A stretch of 64,000 nucleotides of DNA from Komagataeibacter xylinus (GTDB lineage Bacteria > Pseudomonadota > Alphaproteobacteria > Acetobacterales > Acetobacteraceae), in NCBI RefSeq assembly GCF_009834365.1, contig NZ_CP041348.1:1488501-1552500 (forward strand). Direction: 5' to 3'. Within the stretch, counting starts at the first letter, position 1, and each line of letters begins with the position of its first letter. This document shows, piece after piece, positions 8,782-17,760 of the stretch. The position numbers and the translations under genes are program-made. The notes beneath the pieces are model-generated. The model was given only the letters and a program-made list of their open reading frames with translations, was not told the DNA's origin and did no database searches.

Positions 8782-8991
8782 TCAGGCATCAAGTCTGCGG
8801 GCTTCATCGGGCAGCATGATGGGAATGCCATCGCGCACGGGAAAGGCCAGTCCGGCACGCTTGCTGATCAGTTCGCCCGCTTCGCGGTCATAAACCAGCG
8901 GCCCCTTGGTCACGGGGCAGACGAGAATGGACAGCAGCCGGGGGTCGAGGGGGGGCGCAAGGGGCTTTTCGGTCATGGTGGCGGGTTCCAT
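8782..8991 (-). CDS. Trm112/UPF0434 family protein
   Basis: A small zinc-ribbon-like protein of the Trm112/YcaR family: [21 protein letters not shown], then [19 protein letters not shown], then LPDEAR. Bacterial members are short and of uncertain function; eukaryotic Trm112 activates methyltransferases. In this protein only one Cys of the usual pairs is retained (CPVTKGPL), so zinc binding may be lost, as in many bacterial members. Starts at ATG 8991 or the internal ATG at 8976 (MTEKPLAP). It follows the LON-domain gene on the same strand by about 20 bases and is probably in its operon. Confidence 0.85.
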   Translation of the reverse strand: MEPATMTEKPLAPPLDPRLLSILVCPVTKGPLVYDREAGELISKRAGLAFPVRDGIPIMLPDEARRLDA

Positions 8992-9012
8992 GCAGGTTGT
9001 GGTGGATAGTGA

Positions 9013-9783
9013 TTATGCGGGGGATGCACCCTCATCGGGTTCATGTCCAGTCCCTTCCAGCAGGTCGCGCAGGATGCGCGCGCGGTCGGCAGGCGTAGGG
9101 GCCTCAAGCATTTTCTGGCGTGGGCCGGTGCCAAAGGGGCAGATCATGGGCAGGGTGACCAGCAGGGCGGCATCATCCATCTGGTGCAGCGCGTCCCACT
9201 GGGTGCTTACGCCCTGTGCCTCGCAGAAATCATGCAGCGCGTTGAGCAGCCCCTCTCGGTCGAAGGGAATTTCATCCTCCGCGTCGGTCAGGTCGGACAC
9301 GAAGGACGAGGTATCGACCCGCGCCACACGGTAGCCACGCCGCAGACCCGTCTCGCGCAGCAGGCGGAAGCGCGCGATGCCCGTGAGCGTAATGGCATAG
9401 GTGCCATCAGCCCGCTCGGTCATGGCGGTGATGCGGCCCACGCAGCCAATGTTGTACAGCGGCGGGGTGTGGCTGTAGCCGTCATCCATGCCGGGGTCAT
9501 CGGCTTCATCATCAAGCGGGGTGTCATCCATGCCATTGAGCAGGCGCGGCTGGATCATGCCGATCAGCCGGTTGCTGGCCAGCGCGTCCTCCACCAGCGC
9601 GATGTAGCGCGGTTCGAACACGTTGAGCGGCAGCCGCCCCTGGGGCAGCAGCAGGGCTTCATCAAGCGGGAACAGGCCCAGCTCGGCGGGGAAATCCGCC
9701 AGCGTCATTTCGCTCACCAGCGGAATGTGGCGCGGGATGTCATCATGAATGACGACCACCCCGCTTTCGTCATGCCGCGTCAC
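9013..9783 (-). CDS. LON peptidase substrate-binding domain protein
   Basis: A stand-alone LON N-terminal domain (about 256 residues) without the AAA+ or protease parts. The conserved opening GLFPLDEALLLPQGRLPLNV and FEPRYIALVEDAL are clear, as are IGCVGRITA and FRLLRETGLRRGYRVARV. Such proteins are widespread in alphaproteobacteria and presumed to bind unfolded proteins. The start overlaps the stop of the thioredoxin/TPR gene by four bases (ATGA), implying coupled synthesis of two chaperone-like proteins. Confidence 0.88.
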   Translation of the reverse strand: MTRHDESGVVVIHDDIPRHIPLVSEMTLADFPAELGLFPLDEALLLPQGRLPLNVFEPRYIALVEDALASNRLIGMIQPRLLNGMDDTPLDDEADDPGMDDGYSHTPPLYNIGCVGRITAMTERADGTYAITLTGIARFRLLRETGLRRGYRVARVDTSSFVSDLTDAEDEIPFDREGLLNALHDFCEAQGVSTQWDALHQMDDAALLVTLPMICPFGTGPRQKMLEAPTPADRARILRDLLEGTGHEPDEGASPA

Positions 9784-10745
9784 GAAAACAGCAGCGAGGA
9801 CATGCGCCGCCGCGCGGCCACGGTGTCGGGGTCAGTCTGGCCCCATGCCTCGAACAGGCGGATGAGCTGCAGGCGGGCAGCATCATCGTTCCACTGCCGG
9901 TCTTCCTTCATGATGGTCAGCAGTTCATCGGCGGCCTCGGCGCGCTTGCCTGCAGCGTTCAGGGCGGCCGACAGCTCGAAGCGGGCGGCATAGTCTCTGG
10001 GGTTGGCGGCAATGCGGGCGCGGATTCCTTCTGCTTCCTCCGCCGCCTTGCGGCCTTCGCGCTTGAGTTCAAGCGCGGCCCTCGCTCCCGTTATCTCGGC
10101 ATGGCTGGCAATGGCAGGAGGCGCGTCGTTCAGGGCGGTCTCGGCCCCTTCCTCATCGCCCATCTCGATCAGCGCGCGGGCCAGCCCCCCCCAGGCGGCG
10201 GGATTTTCGGGCTCGATTTCGAGCACCTGCGAGAACAGGCCAGCCGCCGCCTCAGCACGGCCTTCGGCCATGTCCTTGCGGGCGGCCTCGATCAGTTCGG
10301 CCGCGGGCAGGGCACCGCCGCCTGCGGCCTTGAGGGCATTCTCGACAAGGCGCCGCACTTCGCTTTCAGGCTTGGCGCCCTGCATCATGTCCAGGATCTG
10401 GCCCTGCCAGAACACGGCCACGAGCGGAATCGACTGCACCGGCAGGCCGATCTGGCCAAGCTGCTGCACCAGCGCGCGGTTGGCATCGACATCGATCTTG
10501 ACCAGTCGCACGCGCCCGCGGGCGGCGCGTACCACTTTTTCCAGCACCGGGGTGAGCTGCTTGCACGGGTTGCACCATGTGGCCCAGAAATCGACCAGCA
10601 CCGGCATGTCGCGGCTTGCATCCACCACGTCGCGCATGAAGGTGTTCTGCGTGCCGTCCATGACCGGGTCGGGGCTGCCGCCGGGCGCAGCGCCTGCGGG
10701 GCTGGAACTGTCAGGGCGGGGGGTCTGGCCGATGATGTAGTCCAT
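9780..10745 (-). CDS. Thioredoxin-like co-chaperone with TPR tail (YbbN/CnoX type)
   Basis: A 321-residue protein: thioredoxin domain at about residues 30-135 with active-site WCNPCK and the cis-Pro region SIPLVAVF, followed by a helical TPR-like region (AAAGLFSQVLEIEPENPAAWGG and repeats) typical of CnoX/YbbN. Unlike E. coli CnoX, both Cys of CxxC are present, so it may keep oxidoreductase activity. I place the start at ATG 10745 (MDYIIGQTP); in-frame codons further upstream lie in the promoter region. Last four bases overlap the LON-domain gene. Confidence 0.88.
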   Translation of the reverse strand: MDYIIGQTPRPDSSSPAGAAPGGSPDPVMDGTQNTFMRDVVDASRDMPVLVDFWATWCNPCKQLTPVLEKVVRAARGRVRLVKIDVDANRALVQQLGQIGLPVQSIPLVAVFWQGQILDMMQGAKPESEVRRLVENALKAAGGGALPAAELIEAARKDMAEGRAEAAAGLFSQVLEIEPENPAAWGGLARALIEMGDEEGAETALNDAPPAIASHAEITGARAALELKREGRKAAEEAEGIRARIAANPRDYAARFELSAALNAAGKRAEAADELLTIMKEDRQWNDDAARLQLIRLFEAWGQTDPDTVAARRRMSSLLFS

Positions 10746-10958
10746 ATGGTCGTATATCCTGTCGGGTCTGGCAGCAGGCGTGGGCGGGTTGCTCGCGCAT
10801 GGCCCGTCCTGCCGGTTCATTCTTGTGCAATAGATTGGCATTCCCCGCGACCGTCGCAACCGTCTTGTGGAAGGATGAAAAAAAACTTCAGAAAACGCAT
10901 TTTTCCCTCTTGCGGCCCCCACGGGTTTACCGTAAAAACCGCTTCACCGACACGGAGC

Positions 10959-11033
10959 GCGGGCGTAGCTCAGGGGTAGAGCACAACCTTGCCAAGGTTG
11001 GGGTCGTGGGTTCGAATCCCATCGCCCGCTCCA
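10959..11033 (+). tRNA. tRNA-Gly (GCC)
   Basis: A complete 75-base cloverleaf with encoded CCA: acceptor arms GCGGGCG and CGCCCGC, D-arm GCTCAGGGGTAGAGC, anticodon loop TTGCCAA (anticodon GCC) closed by CAACC/GGTTG, and T-arm with GTTCGAATC. A strong terminator follows 30 bases later, so it is a single-gene transcript. Confidence 0.97.
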
Positions 11034-11062
11034 GATTTTAAGGTAAAATCAGTTGGTTCAAA

Positions 11063-11086
11063 AACGGTCCTTCGGGGCCGTTTTTT
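11063..11086 (+). terminator. Rho-independent terminator after tRNA-Gly
   Basis: An eight-pair stem AACGGTCC / GGGCCGTT (one G-U pair) around the stable TTCG tetraloop, followed by six Ts. It ends the tRNA-Gly transcript. Confidence 0.9.
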
Positions 11087-11581
11087 GTTTGTGCTGTATC
11101 GTAACGTATGACTGTAAACATTCTGTCAGCAGCCGGGGCCCCATCCGGGGTGGCTTTGGCGTAACGATCGAGCCTTTACCCGTTTTGCCCACACGTCCGT
11201 ACAACCAGACCGGATTCCTCGCTCCATTTGCAAAAGCCCTGATGGCCGCGCGGACGGACATGGTGGCACGCCTTGGCGACGGGCTTCATGGTCGAAGTAT
11301 GTCACGGCCGGGCAGCAACATGGCGCGCCATGCGGGCAGATTTTCCACAGGTCTGGGCATGTCATCGGCAGGGGGAACAGGAAATCTGTTCGAACGGTCC
11401 GGTTGACCGGCGCATAGAATGCCCGGTGGATATGGCACGATGATGGGAAACCAACCCCGAGAACCGGCCCGGATTACAGGGCCATGGCTGCGCTGCTGGC
11501 CATCGATCATGGTCTGTGTTGCACTTTCACCATGCAGGCTGTTCCGCAGGGGGGAGAAGCAAAATGATTCCCGTACCGCCA
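11087..11581. other. Gap without recognisable gene
   Basis: About 495 bases between the tRNA-Gly terminator and the VOC gene. Short frames exist on both strands but none has a start, ribosome site and composition that I would defend; no hairpin with a T-tract is obvious. Possibly decayed sequence at the edge of an accessory region beside a tRNA gene. Confidence 0.5.
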
Positions 11582-11914
11582 TTACGGGGCAGGGGGATTG
11601 GACGCCAACAGAAGGTTCATATCGTTGAATGCCTTGAGTTCCAGCGCATTGCCCGCAGGATCATAAACAAACATGGTCGTCTGTTCATCTGGCAGCCCGG
11701 CAAACCGGATCTGTGGTTCCATACCAAAGCGGGCATTGGCCTGTTGCAGGCGGGCGGACAGGATCCGATGGGCTACAATCTGGTTTCCGTACAGATCGAA
11801 ATCGATCCATGTATCGCTGCTACGCCCTTCGGGGCATTGCAGCACACTGCCGTAAAAATACCTTGCCGCATCAAGATCATTGACCGGAAACGCCAGATGG
11901 AAGGGTTTTGACAT
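11582..11914 (-). CDS. VOC (glyoxalase/bleomycin resistance) family protein with internal gap
   Basis: The first half ([21 protein letters not shown], then [19 protein letters not shown]) and the last part ([31 protein letters not shown]) are clear VOC-family sequence. The roughly 30 residues normally between them, carrying the HFG(V/L)VL strand with a metal-ligand His, are absent: QIVAH runs straight into [15 protein letters not shown]. At 110 residues the protein is short for a family of about 140. The frame is intact, so this is an in-frame internal deletion; activity is doubtful. Confidence 0.75.
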   Translation of the reverse strand: MSKPFHLAFPVNDLDAARYFYGSVLQCPEGRSSDTWIDFDLYGNQIVAHRILSARLQQANARFGMEPQIRFAGLPDEQTTMFVYDPAGNALELKAFNDMNLLLASNPPAP

Positions 11915-12051
11915 GTCACGATACCCGATCTGTTATTTGATGAAAATTACTGTATCTTAAGTTATATCCGGGTATTTATTTTTTAAATTGTGATTGTTAT
12001 ATTTTTAAATGAAAGTAATTATTATGATTTTCAGGTGATCGGTAACCTGTT

Positions 12052-12915
12052 TTATCTGAATATCTGCAGAAGTCGGTTGATCAGGCGGGTGCGTGATGAT
12101 GTGGAAGGCCATATCAGGCCGACATGGCGCATTGGCCCCGGTGCCGATGCGGGCAGGCTGATCTTGCTCACTGTTATCCCTTCCGGCCAGGGGGGTGCCC
12201 AGTCAGGAACCAGCGAGGCCCCGATCCCTGCATTGACCATAAGGGCGATGGCCTCGAGTGAATCCAGTTCCAGTTGTTCACGGGGGCAGATCTGGTGCTG
12301 GGTCATGTAAGTGTCAGCCTGCCTTCCCCCCCAGTGATTGCGGTCATAGCGGAGGAAGTGATGGCTCCGCAAAATCCTGAACGGGTCTTTCCGTTTCTCG
12401 TCGGGCGGCGCGATGACGATCAGCGGCTCGGAGCGGATGTTGTGCCATTCAAATATTTTTGGAAGTTCGAAAGGCGGGTGCACGATAAAGGCGGCATCGA
12501 TGGTGCCATCGCGCAACTGCTCGTAAAGCGAGGATGAAGAACCGGGAATGACATGTAATTCGATGTCGGGAAAAAGATGGAAAAACCGGCCAAGGGCCTG
12601 CGGCAGGATGCCGGTCAGCGCGGTGGAGATCGCGCCCACCCTCAATTTGCCGCTCGGTTTGTCCAGTGCTGCGATCGTGCGCAGGTCACGAACCTGCTGC
12701 AGGATGCTGCGCGCCTGATCGATGATGGCGGCGGCGTGATCCGTTGGCCGGACGGTCCGACCATTGCGATGCAGGAGTTCAAGACCGATTTCTTCTTCAA
12801 CCGCGTGGATCCGCTGGGCAATGGCGGCGGACGTTACATTGAGGTGTCGCGCGGCTTCGGCAAGGGAGCCACGTTCGATAACCACAAGGAACGTTTCCAG
12901 AAATCGCGTATCCAT
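12052..12915 (-). CDS. LysR-family transcriptional regulator
   Basis: A 287-residue LTTR. The N-terminal winged HTH (residues 1-65: FLETFLVVIERGSLAEAARHL, then TSAAIAQRIHAVEEEIGLEL) is canonical, followed by the periplasmic-binding-like effector domain (LRVGAISTALTGILPQAL, HVIPGSSSSLYEQLRDGTI, DAAFIVHPPFELP). It is transcribed in the same direction as the hydantoinase/transport cluster, which lies upstream of it. A palindromic site about 135 bases before its start is nearly repeated in front of the amine oxidase operon at 25.2 kb, so it may control both. Confidence 0.9.
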   Translation of the reverse strand: MDTRFLETFLVVIERGSLAEAARHLNVTSAAIAQRIHAVEEEIGLELLHRNGRTVRPTDHAAAIIDQARSILQQVRDLRTIAALDKPSGKLRVGAISTALTGILPQALGRFFHLFPDIELHVIPGSSSSLYEQLRDGTIDAAFIVHPPFELPKIFEWHNIRSEPLIVIAPPDEKRKDPFRILRSHHFLRYDRNHWGGRQADTYMTQHQICPREQLELDSLEAIALMVNAGIGASLVPDWAPPWPEGITVSKISLPASAPGPMRHVGLIWPSTSSRTRLINRLLQIFR

Positions 12916-13298
12916 TTCACTCCTGACATTCCGGCATGTGCAGCGATGGTGAACCGTCTCTCAACACGCATTCCGGCGTCGTCCGCCGTTCATGTTGTAA
13001 AGTGGGTGCCGATCCTTCCATCAAGGGAAAGCGCTACGTTTCGATAACATTTCTATATAGTAATGTAATGAAGCCTGATGACGGCCACGCAAAGGGTGCT
13101 GGCAGGCGTTGCAGCTTACGGCCCGGTTGTCGCCTGGCGTTACCTTCGTCTCCCTATTCATGTCGACATAGTAACATATTTCGACTGTCGCGCCGGTTTT
13201 ATCCAGTCATGGTCGATCAGCGCATGAACCCGGCAGCCCGTTTCGGGCTACCGGCATTCTGGATACGGAACGGGCGATCAACGCGGCAGGGAAAACGC
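12916..13298. other. Promoter region of the LysR gene
   Basis: No gene is seen in this 383-base gap between the hydantoinase stop and the LysR start. It contains AT-rich stretches around 13045-13070 and 13160-13190, each with an ATAGTAA element; the first is part of the palindrome listed separately. It most likely holds the LysR promoter and autoregulatory sites. Confidence 0.5.
13050..13065. promoter_or_regulatory. Candidate LTTR box upstream of the LysR gene
   Basis: The 16 bases TTTCTATATAGTAATG fit the T-N11-A inverted pattern of LysR-type sites and match 14 of 16 bases with TTACTAAATAGTAATG at 25068-25083, upstream of the amine oxidase/cytochrome operon. A further half-site ATAGTAAC lies near 13168. 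Regulation by the adjacent LysR protein is inferred. Confidence 0.4.
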
Positions 13299-14663
13299 TC
13301 AGGCTGGCACGGGTGCATCTTCCCGGCGCACATACTGCCCGTCACCGGGGGAATTGACGATACTGGCGCCATCCCATGCAAGCTGGCCACGCAGCCAGAC
13401 CTTTGTAACCGCCCCCTTGAACACCGCCCCGTCATAGGGGCTCCAGCACAGGCCATCATGCGCGTTGGCACTATCCCATGTGTGCTCCTTCTGCTCCAGC
13501 ACAACCAGGTCAGCATCGGCGCCGATGCGGATGCTGCCCTTGCGCGGCCATAACCCGAAGAAGCGGGCAGGCCGCTCACACAGGTATTTCGCGGCAAGCA
13601 GCGGAGCATCGAGGTTGCGTTCGGATGCTGCGGTAAAGAAAGCGGGCAGCAAGGTCTCCAGCCCCGGAATACCAGCCCCGGCGGTAAAGATCGAGCCCGT
13701 CTCCTTCGATGAAAGCGGCCAGCTTGCATGGTCCGAACTGACAAAATCAATCCGGTCCTCAAGCAGTTTTTCCCATAGGCGTTCGCGTTCGCCGGGGCGG
13801 ATGGGCGGGTTGACCTTCATGCGCGCGCCCAGCGCGGGACCATCCTCATCGGGGTCGAACCAGAGGTAATGGACACAGGTCTCACCCGTGGCGCGCCCGC
13901 CATCGGCCTTGTAATGGGCGACCATGTCAAAGCCCCTGGCGTGCGAGATATGGACCAGATGCGCATGCGCGCCGGCATTGAAGCCAAGTTCCAGGAAATG
14001 GGCGGAAGAGGCCATCTCCGCTGCAACCGGACGACTGGGGGAATGGCAGGCGATCCCGTCCCGCCCTTCGGCCTTCATGCGCGCGATGGTGGTGCGCACG
14101 ATTTCCTGGTCCTCGTTATGCAGCCCCAGCGGCACCGCCGTTCTGCTCAGGGCCGTAAACATGTCCAGTACCATATCGGCGGGAATACGGGGGAAGCGGG
14201 TCGGGTTTGCCTCGAAGGCCGAGATCTTGAATGCCGCAACCCCGCCTGCGATCAGGGGCGCGATCATGTCCACCGACTGTCCGGGCAGGAGTGTGGCGTA
14301 CAGCGCGCAGTCACAATGGGCGAAACGCTCCACCGCCTCGACCTTGGCGTTCAGGGTTTCAGGGTCGCATAGTGGGGCAGGGCTATCATACGGCATGTCG
14401 ACAATGGTCGTGACGCCACCAGCGACAGCCGATCGTGTCGTGGCCTCCAGTCCCGGCAGGCCGCCGTAACTTCCGGCATGGGTCTGCCCGTCCACCACGC
14501 CAGGCATGACATAGGCCTGCCCGGCATCATGAACCTTGTGCGCATCGGGGTGGGGGCCATTGCCAAGGGCGGCAATGCGGCCATCATGGATGGCGACCCA
14601 GCCATCGCGGATGACCCGCTCCGGGGTGACGATCTGGCCACGGATGATCTGCTGGTATGTCAT
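13299..14663 (-). CDS. Hydantoinase/allantoinase-type cyclic amidohydrolase
   Basis: A 454-residue TIM-barrel amidohydrolase of the dihydroorotase/allantoinase/hydantoinase group, which opens cyclic amides. Metal-site elements seen: the carbamylated-Lys region AFKISAFE, His in LGLHNEDQE, His in LVHISHARG and Asp in SSDHASW. The normally invariant D-x-H-x-H at the first strand reads VVDGQTHAGSYGG, so the first His is Gln. The barrel is closed by the C-terminal GSIRIGADADLVVLE. Substrate is unknown. It is the last gene of a cluster with an amino acid ABC transporter, suggesting catabolism of an imported cyclic or amide-containing compound. Confidence 0.85.
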   Translation of the reverse strand: MTYQQIIRGQIVTPERVIRDGWVAIHDGRIAALGNGPHPDAHKVHDAGQAYVMPGVVDGQTHAGSYGGLPGLEATTRSAVAGGVTTIVDMPYDSPAPLCDPETLNAKVEAVERFAHCDCALYATLLPGQSVDMIAPLIAGGVAAFKISAFEANPTRFPRIPADMVLDMFTALSRTAVPLGLHNEDQEIVRTTIARMKAEGRDGIACHSPSRPVAAEMASSAHFLELGFNAGAHAHLVHISHARGFDMVAHYKADGGRATGETCVHYLWFDPDEDGPALGARMKVNPPIRPGERERLWEKLLEDRIDFVSSDHASWPLSSKETGSIFTAGAGIPGLETLLPAFFTAASERNLDAPLLAAKYLCERPARFFGLWPRKGSIRIGADADLVVLEQKEHTWDSANAHDGLCWSPYDGAVFKGAVTKVWLRGQLAWDGASIVNSPGDGQYVRREDAPVPA

Positions 14664-14719
14664 GATGCTTTTCCTCCTGGGCCGCGCAACCGTTGTGTGG
14701 TCATGCGGGCCGGCGTGTA

Positions 14720-15460
14720 TCAGACGTGACTGAGGAATTTCAGTATATCGGGGTCCTGCTGGTGTTCGAAAAAGGCTTCGGTCGGGGCATCGTGCACGAT
14801 CCGCCCGTCCTGCATGTAGACGGTCCGGGTGGCGATCCGGCGGGCAAAGCCGATTTCATGCGTTACGATCATCATGGTCACCCCTGCCGTTGTCGCGAGG
14901 TCGGCCATGACTTCCAGCACTTCGTTGGACAGGTGCGGGTCGAGCGCCGAAGTCGGTTCATCAAACAGGATGGCAAGCGGTTCCATGGCCAGGGCGCGTG
15001 CAATCGCCACGCGCTGCTTCTGGCCGCCGGACAGGTTGTCAGGCCGCCGGTCCTTCTGTGCCGAGAGGCCGACACGCGCCAGGAGCTGTTCCGCCTGCGC
15101 CTCGGCCTGTTCACGTGACAGCCCGCGTATCGTGCGTGGCGCCAGCGTGATGTTGTCGAGCACGCTCATGTTGGGCCACAGGTGAAACCCCTGAAAAACC
15201 ATGCCAATCTGCGAGCGGATGCGGGCCAGCCTGTGGCGTGGTGTCGTGGCATCGACTTTCTCGCCATTGATTTCAACAAGGCCTGCGTTGTGCTGTTCCA
15301 ACTGGTTCACAATCCGCAGCAGGGTACTTTTACCTGATCCGGACGGTCCGATCACCGCCATGACATCACCGGCCCTGACATCAAGCGAGATGCCTTCGAG
15401 AACGGTGGTCTGGCCGAATTTCTTCTGGACGTCCTTGAGGTGGATGAGTGCGTCTGTCAT
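14720..15460 (-). CDS. Polar amino acid ABC transporter, ATP-binding protein
   Basis: A 246-residue ATPase of the GlnQ/HisP type: Walker A GPSGSGKST, Q-loop VFQGFHLWPN, signature LSGGQKQRVAIARAL, Walker B ILFDEPTSALDP, H-switch THEIGFA. It overlaps the permease gene by four bases and belongs with it and the separately encoded binding protein at 19095-19901. Imports an amino acid or small amine-type substrate; identity not determinable. Confidence 0.93.
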   Translation of the reverse strand: MTDALIHLKDVQKKFGQTTVLEGISLDVRAGDVMAVIGPSGSGKSTLLRIVNQLEQHNAGLVEINGEKVDATTPRHRLARIRSQIGMVFQGFHLWPNMSVLDNITLAPRTIRGLSREQAEAQAEQLLARVGLSAQKDRRPDNLSGGQKQRVAIARALAMEPLAILFDEPTSALDPHLSNEVLEVMADLATTAGVTMMIVTHEIGFARRIATRTVYMQDGRIVHDAPTEAFFEHQQDPDILKFLSHV

Positions 15461-16119
15461 CGGACCCTCGTCTTGCTGGCACGGATGCGATGTTCCATCC
15501 AGATCTGGAACACCTGGAGGATGGAGGTTATGCCCAGGTACAGCACACCGGCGACGCCGATCGTCTCGACCACGCGATACGTTGAACTGTAGATGGATTC
15601 ACTGGTGAACATCAGTTCCTGCACGGAAATGACGGATACCAGCGATGAGTTCTTCACCACCGTGATCGACTGCCCGATATAGGGCGGCAGCGCGGGCACG
15701 AAAGCCTGCGGAATGACGATCCGGCGCATGGTGGGCAGCCATGGCAGGCCCAGCGCAAGGGCGGCCTCGACCTGCCCGGAGGGCACCGTCTGCAGCGCGG
15801 AACGGAAGATGTCGGCATAATAGGCGGTGGCGTTCAGCGCCAGCACCATCACACCGGCGGGAAAGGCCGCCAGCTTGATGCCAAGGCCGGGCAGCCAGTA
15901 ATAGACGACAAAAATCTGCAGAAGGAGCGGTGTGCCGCGTACCAGCCAGATATAGGCCGCCACCACAAAACCGACCCACCTGTTGAGTTCGCTGCGCGCC
16001 AGGGCCAGCACAAGGCCCAGCACCGTTCCCCCCGCGATGGCCATTGCCGAGATCAGCAACGTCGTTCCCGCGGCATGCAGCAGATAAGGAAGATAATTCC
16101 AGACAAGGGCCCAGTTCAT
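15457..16119 (-). CDS. Polar amino acid ABC transporter, permease
   Basis: A 220-residue HisM/GlnP-type permease with about five hydrophobic segments and the EAA loop (EAALALGLPWLPTMRRIVIPQAF) that contacts the ATPase. Its start is only 10 bases after the stop of the disrupted amine oxidase gene, so transport and amine oxidation were evidently in one transcript before the insertion element entered. Confidence 0.93.
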   Translation of the reverse strand: MNWALVWNYLPYLLHAAGTTLLISAMAIAGGTVLGLVLALARSELNRWVGFVVAAYIWLVRGTPLLLQIFVVYYWLPGLGIKLAAFPAGVMVLALNATAYYADIFRSALQTVPSGQVEAALALGLPWLPTMRRIVIPQAFVPALPPYIGQSITVVKNSSLVSVISVQELMFTSESIYSSTYRVVETIGVAGVLYLGITSILQVFQIWMEHRIRASKTRVR

Positions 16120-16737
16120 ATCAAGGCTTTCATTTCATGGCATGCGACACGGTGGTCCTGATTCCGTCAATTGCATGATAGGCCGAGCGGATTGCCCCCT
16201 CCTGCCAGCCATTGATATGGGTCAGGTAATCGGCGGCGAAGAAAAACGGGCCATCCGCCTGGTTCAGTCGCTCATAGGCCCATTGGCTGTCCGCCTCGAA
16301 CACGGCTCCCGTGCCAAGGCTGTAGGGGATCTGCCCCCACGTAACCGAGACAGGGTCGTGCAGCTGGGCTTCATGACCCGGATAGATCTTGCCGATAGCG
16401 GCCCGCGCCAGCCTGGCCTGCTGGGCGAAGGGGTGGGGGCTGATCTCCTTTTCCCCGCCGTACAGGACCAGGACGCCCTTGGCGGACATAAGGTCCGCGC
16501 TGGGGTGCCAGATGACCGCGTCAGGCGATTTGAGATAGGTGATACCACCAAAGACATGATGGTCCGTCTCCCAGAAGCGGGGGCCCTGGAAGGCGATTTT
16601 CTGCCGCATGTGGCTGCCGGGCGCCTCAATCGCCCGTTTCACGTCAGGCGAGATGGGGTGGTTGCCGTCCTCCCCGCACGGCATCGCAATGTGCCAGAAT
16701 GGTCGTTGGAAGAAACGACTGCGCGAAAGGACGGCAG

Positions 16738-17760
16738 ATGAAGGATACAGTGATAGGCATTGATCTGGCAAAGAACATTTTCCAGGTTCATGGAGCTTCG
16801 CGTGCGGGCGAGGTGATGTTTCGCAAAAAGCTGCGTCGTCAGCAGTTTATGCAGTTCATGGCCACGCAGCCGCCTGCTCTGGTCGTTCTTGAAGCGTGCG
16901 GGAGCGCGCATTACTGGGCTCGCGAACTGGCAGGAGCTGGTCACGAGGTCAGACTGATCGCTCCGCAGTATGTGAAGCCTTTCGTGAAGCGCCAGAAGAA
17001 CGATGCTGCTGATGCGGAAGCGATCGTCATTGCGGCCCGTCAGCCGGAAATGCGCTTTGTCGAACCACGCACTGAAGCGCAGCAGGCGCGTGGCGTTCTT
17101 TTCCGGGCCCGGCAGCGTCTGGTGCACCAGCGCACGGAACTGGTGAATGCCCTGCGTGCCGTTCTGTATGAATTCGGTCTCGTCGTGCCACAGGGGATTG
17201 CGCATATCAGACACATTGAAGCCATGCTGGATGAGGCGGTTCTGCCAGAGGCTGTGAAGCAGGAATGCCTTGATCTGCTGCGACAGATTTCGGAGCAGAG
17301 TGTGCGGATTGATGTCAGAACAAAGAAGATCAGGATGCTTGCCCAGGAAAGTGAAAACACCTGCAGATTGCAGAGCATGCCTGGAGTGGGTCCTCTGACC
17401 GCTCTTGCGATTGAAGCTTTTGCGCCTGACCTGCAGAGCTTCCGGCGCGGGCGCGACTTTGCTGCGTGGCTGGGGCTGGTGCCCCGTCAGTTCTCATCTG
17501 GCGGAAAGGAAAGGCTGGGGAAGATATCAAAAGCCGGGCAGGCTGATATCCGCAGGCTTCTCATCATGGGCGCCATGACCCAGGTGAACTGGGCCAGCCG
17601 TAAGGCCCCTGCACCGGGAAGCTGGCTGGCACGGATGCTGGCCCGCAAGCCCCGTATGCTGGTAGCCATTGCGCTGGCCAACAGGATGGCACGAGCCATC
17701 TGGGCCATGGCAACAAAACAGGAGGATTATCGGGATCCGGCCCTGTCCGTGGCAGCCTGA
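16738..17760 (+). CDS. IS110-family transposase (DEDD recombinase)
   Basis: A 340-residue recombinase starting at ATG 16738. The RuvC-like N-terminal domain has the DEDD acids in place: GIDLAKN (Asp9), VLEACGSAHYW (Glu52) and NDAADAEA (Asp89, Asp92). The C-terminal Tnp_20 domain shows SMPGVGPLTALAIEAF and the conserved block WLGLVPRQFSSGGKERLG, with the serine region used as nucleophile in this family. It is full length without stops, so the element may be active. Confidence 0.95.
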   Translation: MKDTVIGIDLAKNIFQVHGASRAGEVMFRKKLRRQQFMQFMATQPPALVVLEACGSAHYWARELAGAGHEVRLIAPQYVKPFVKRQKNDAADAEAIVIAARQPEMRFVEPRTEAQQARGVLFRARQRLVHQRTELVNALRAVLYEFGLVVPQGIAHIRHIEAMLDEAVLPEAVKQECLDLLRQISEQSVRIDVRTKKIRMLAQESENTCRLQSMPGVGPLTALAIEAFAPDLQSFRRGRDFAAWLGLVPRQFSSGGKERLGKISKAGQADIRRLLIMGAMTQVNWASRKAPAPGSWLARMLARKPRMLVAIALANRMARAIWAMATKQEDYRDPALSVAA

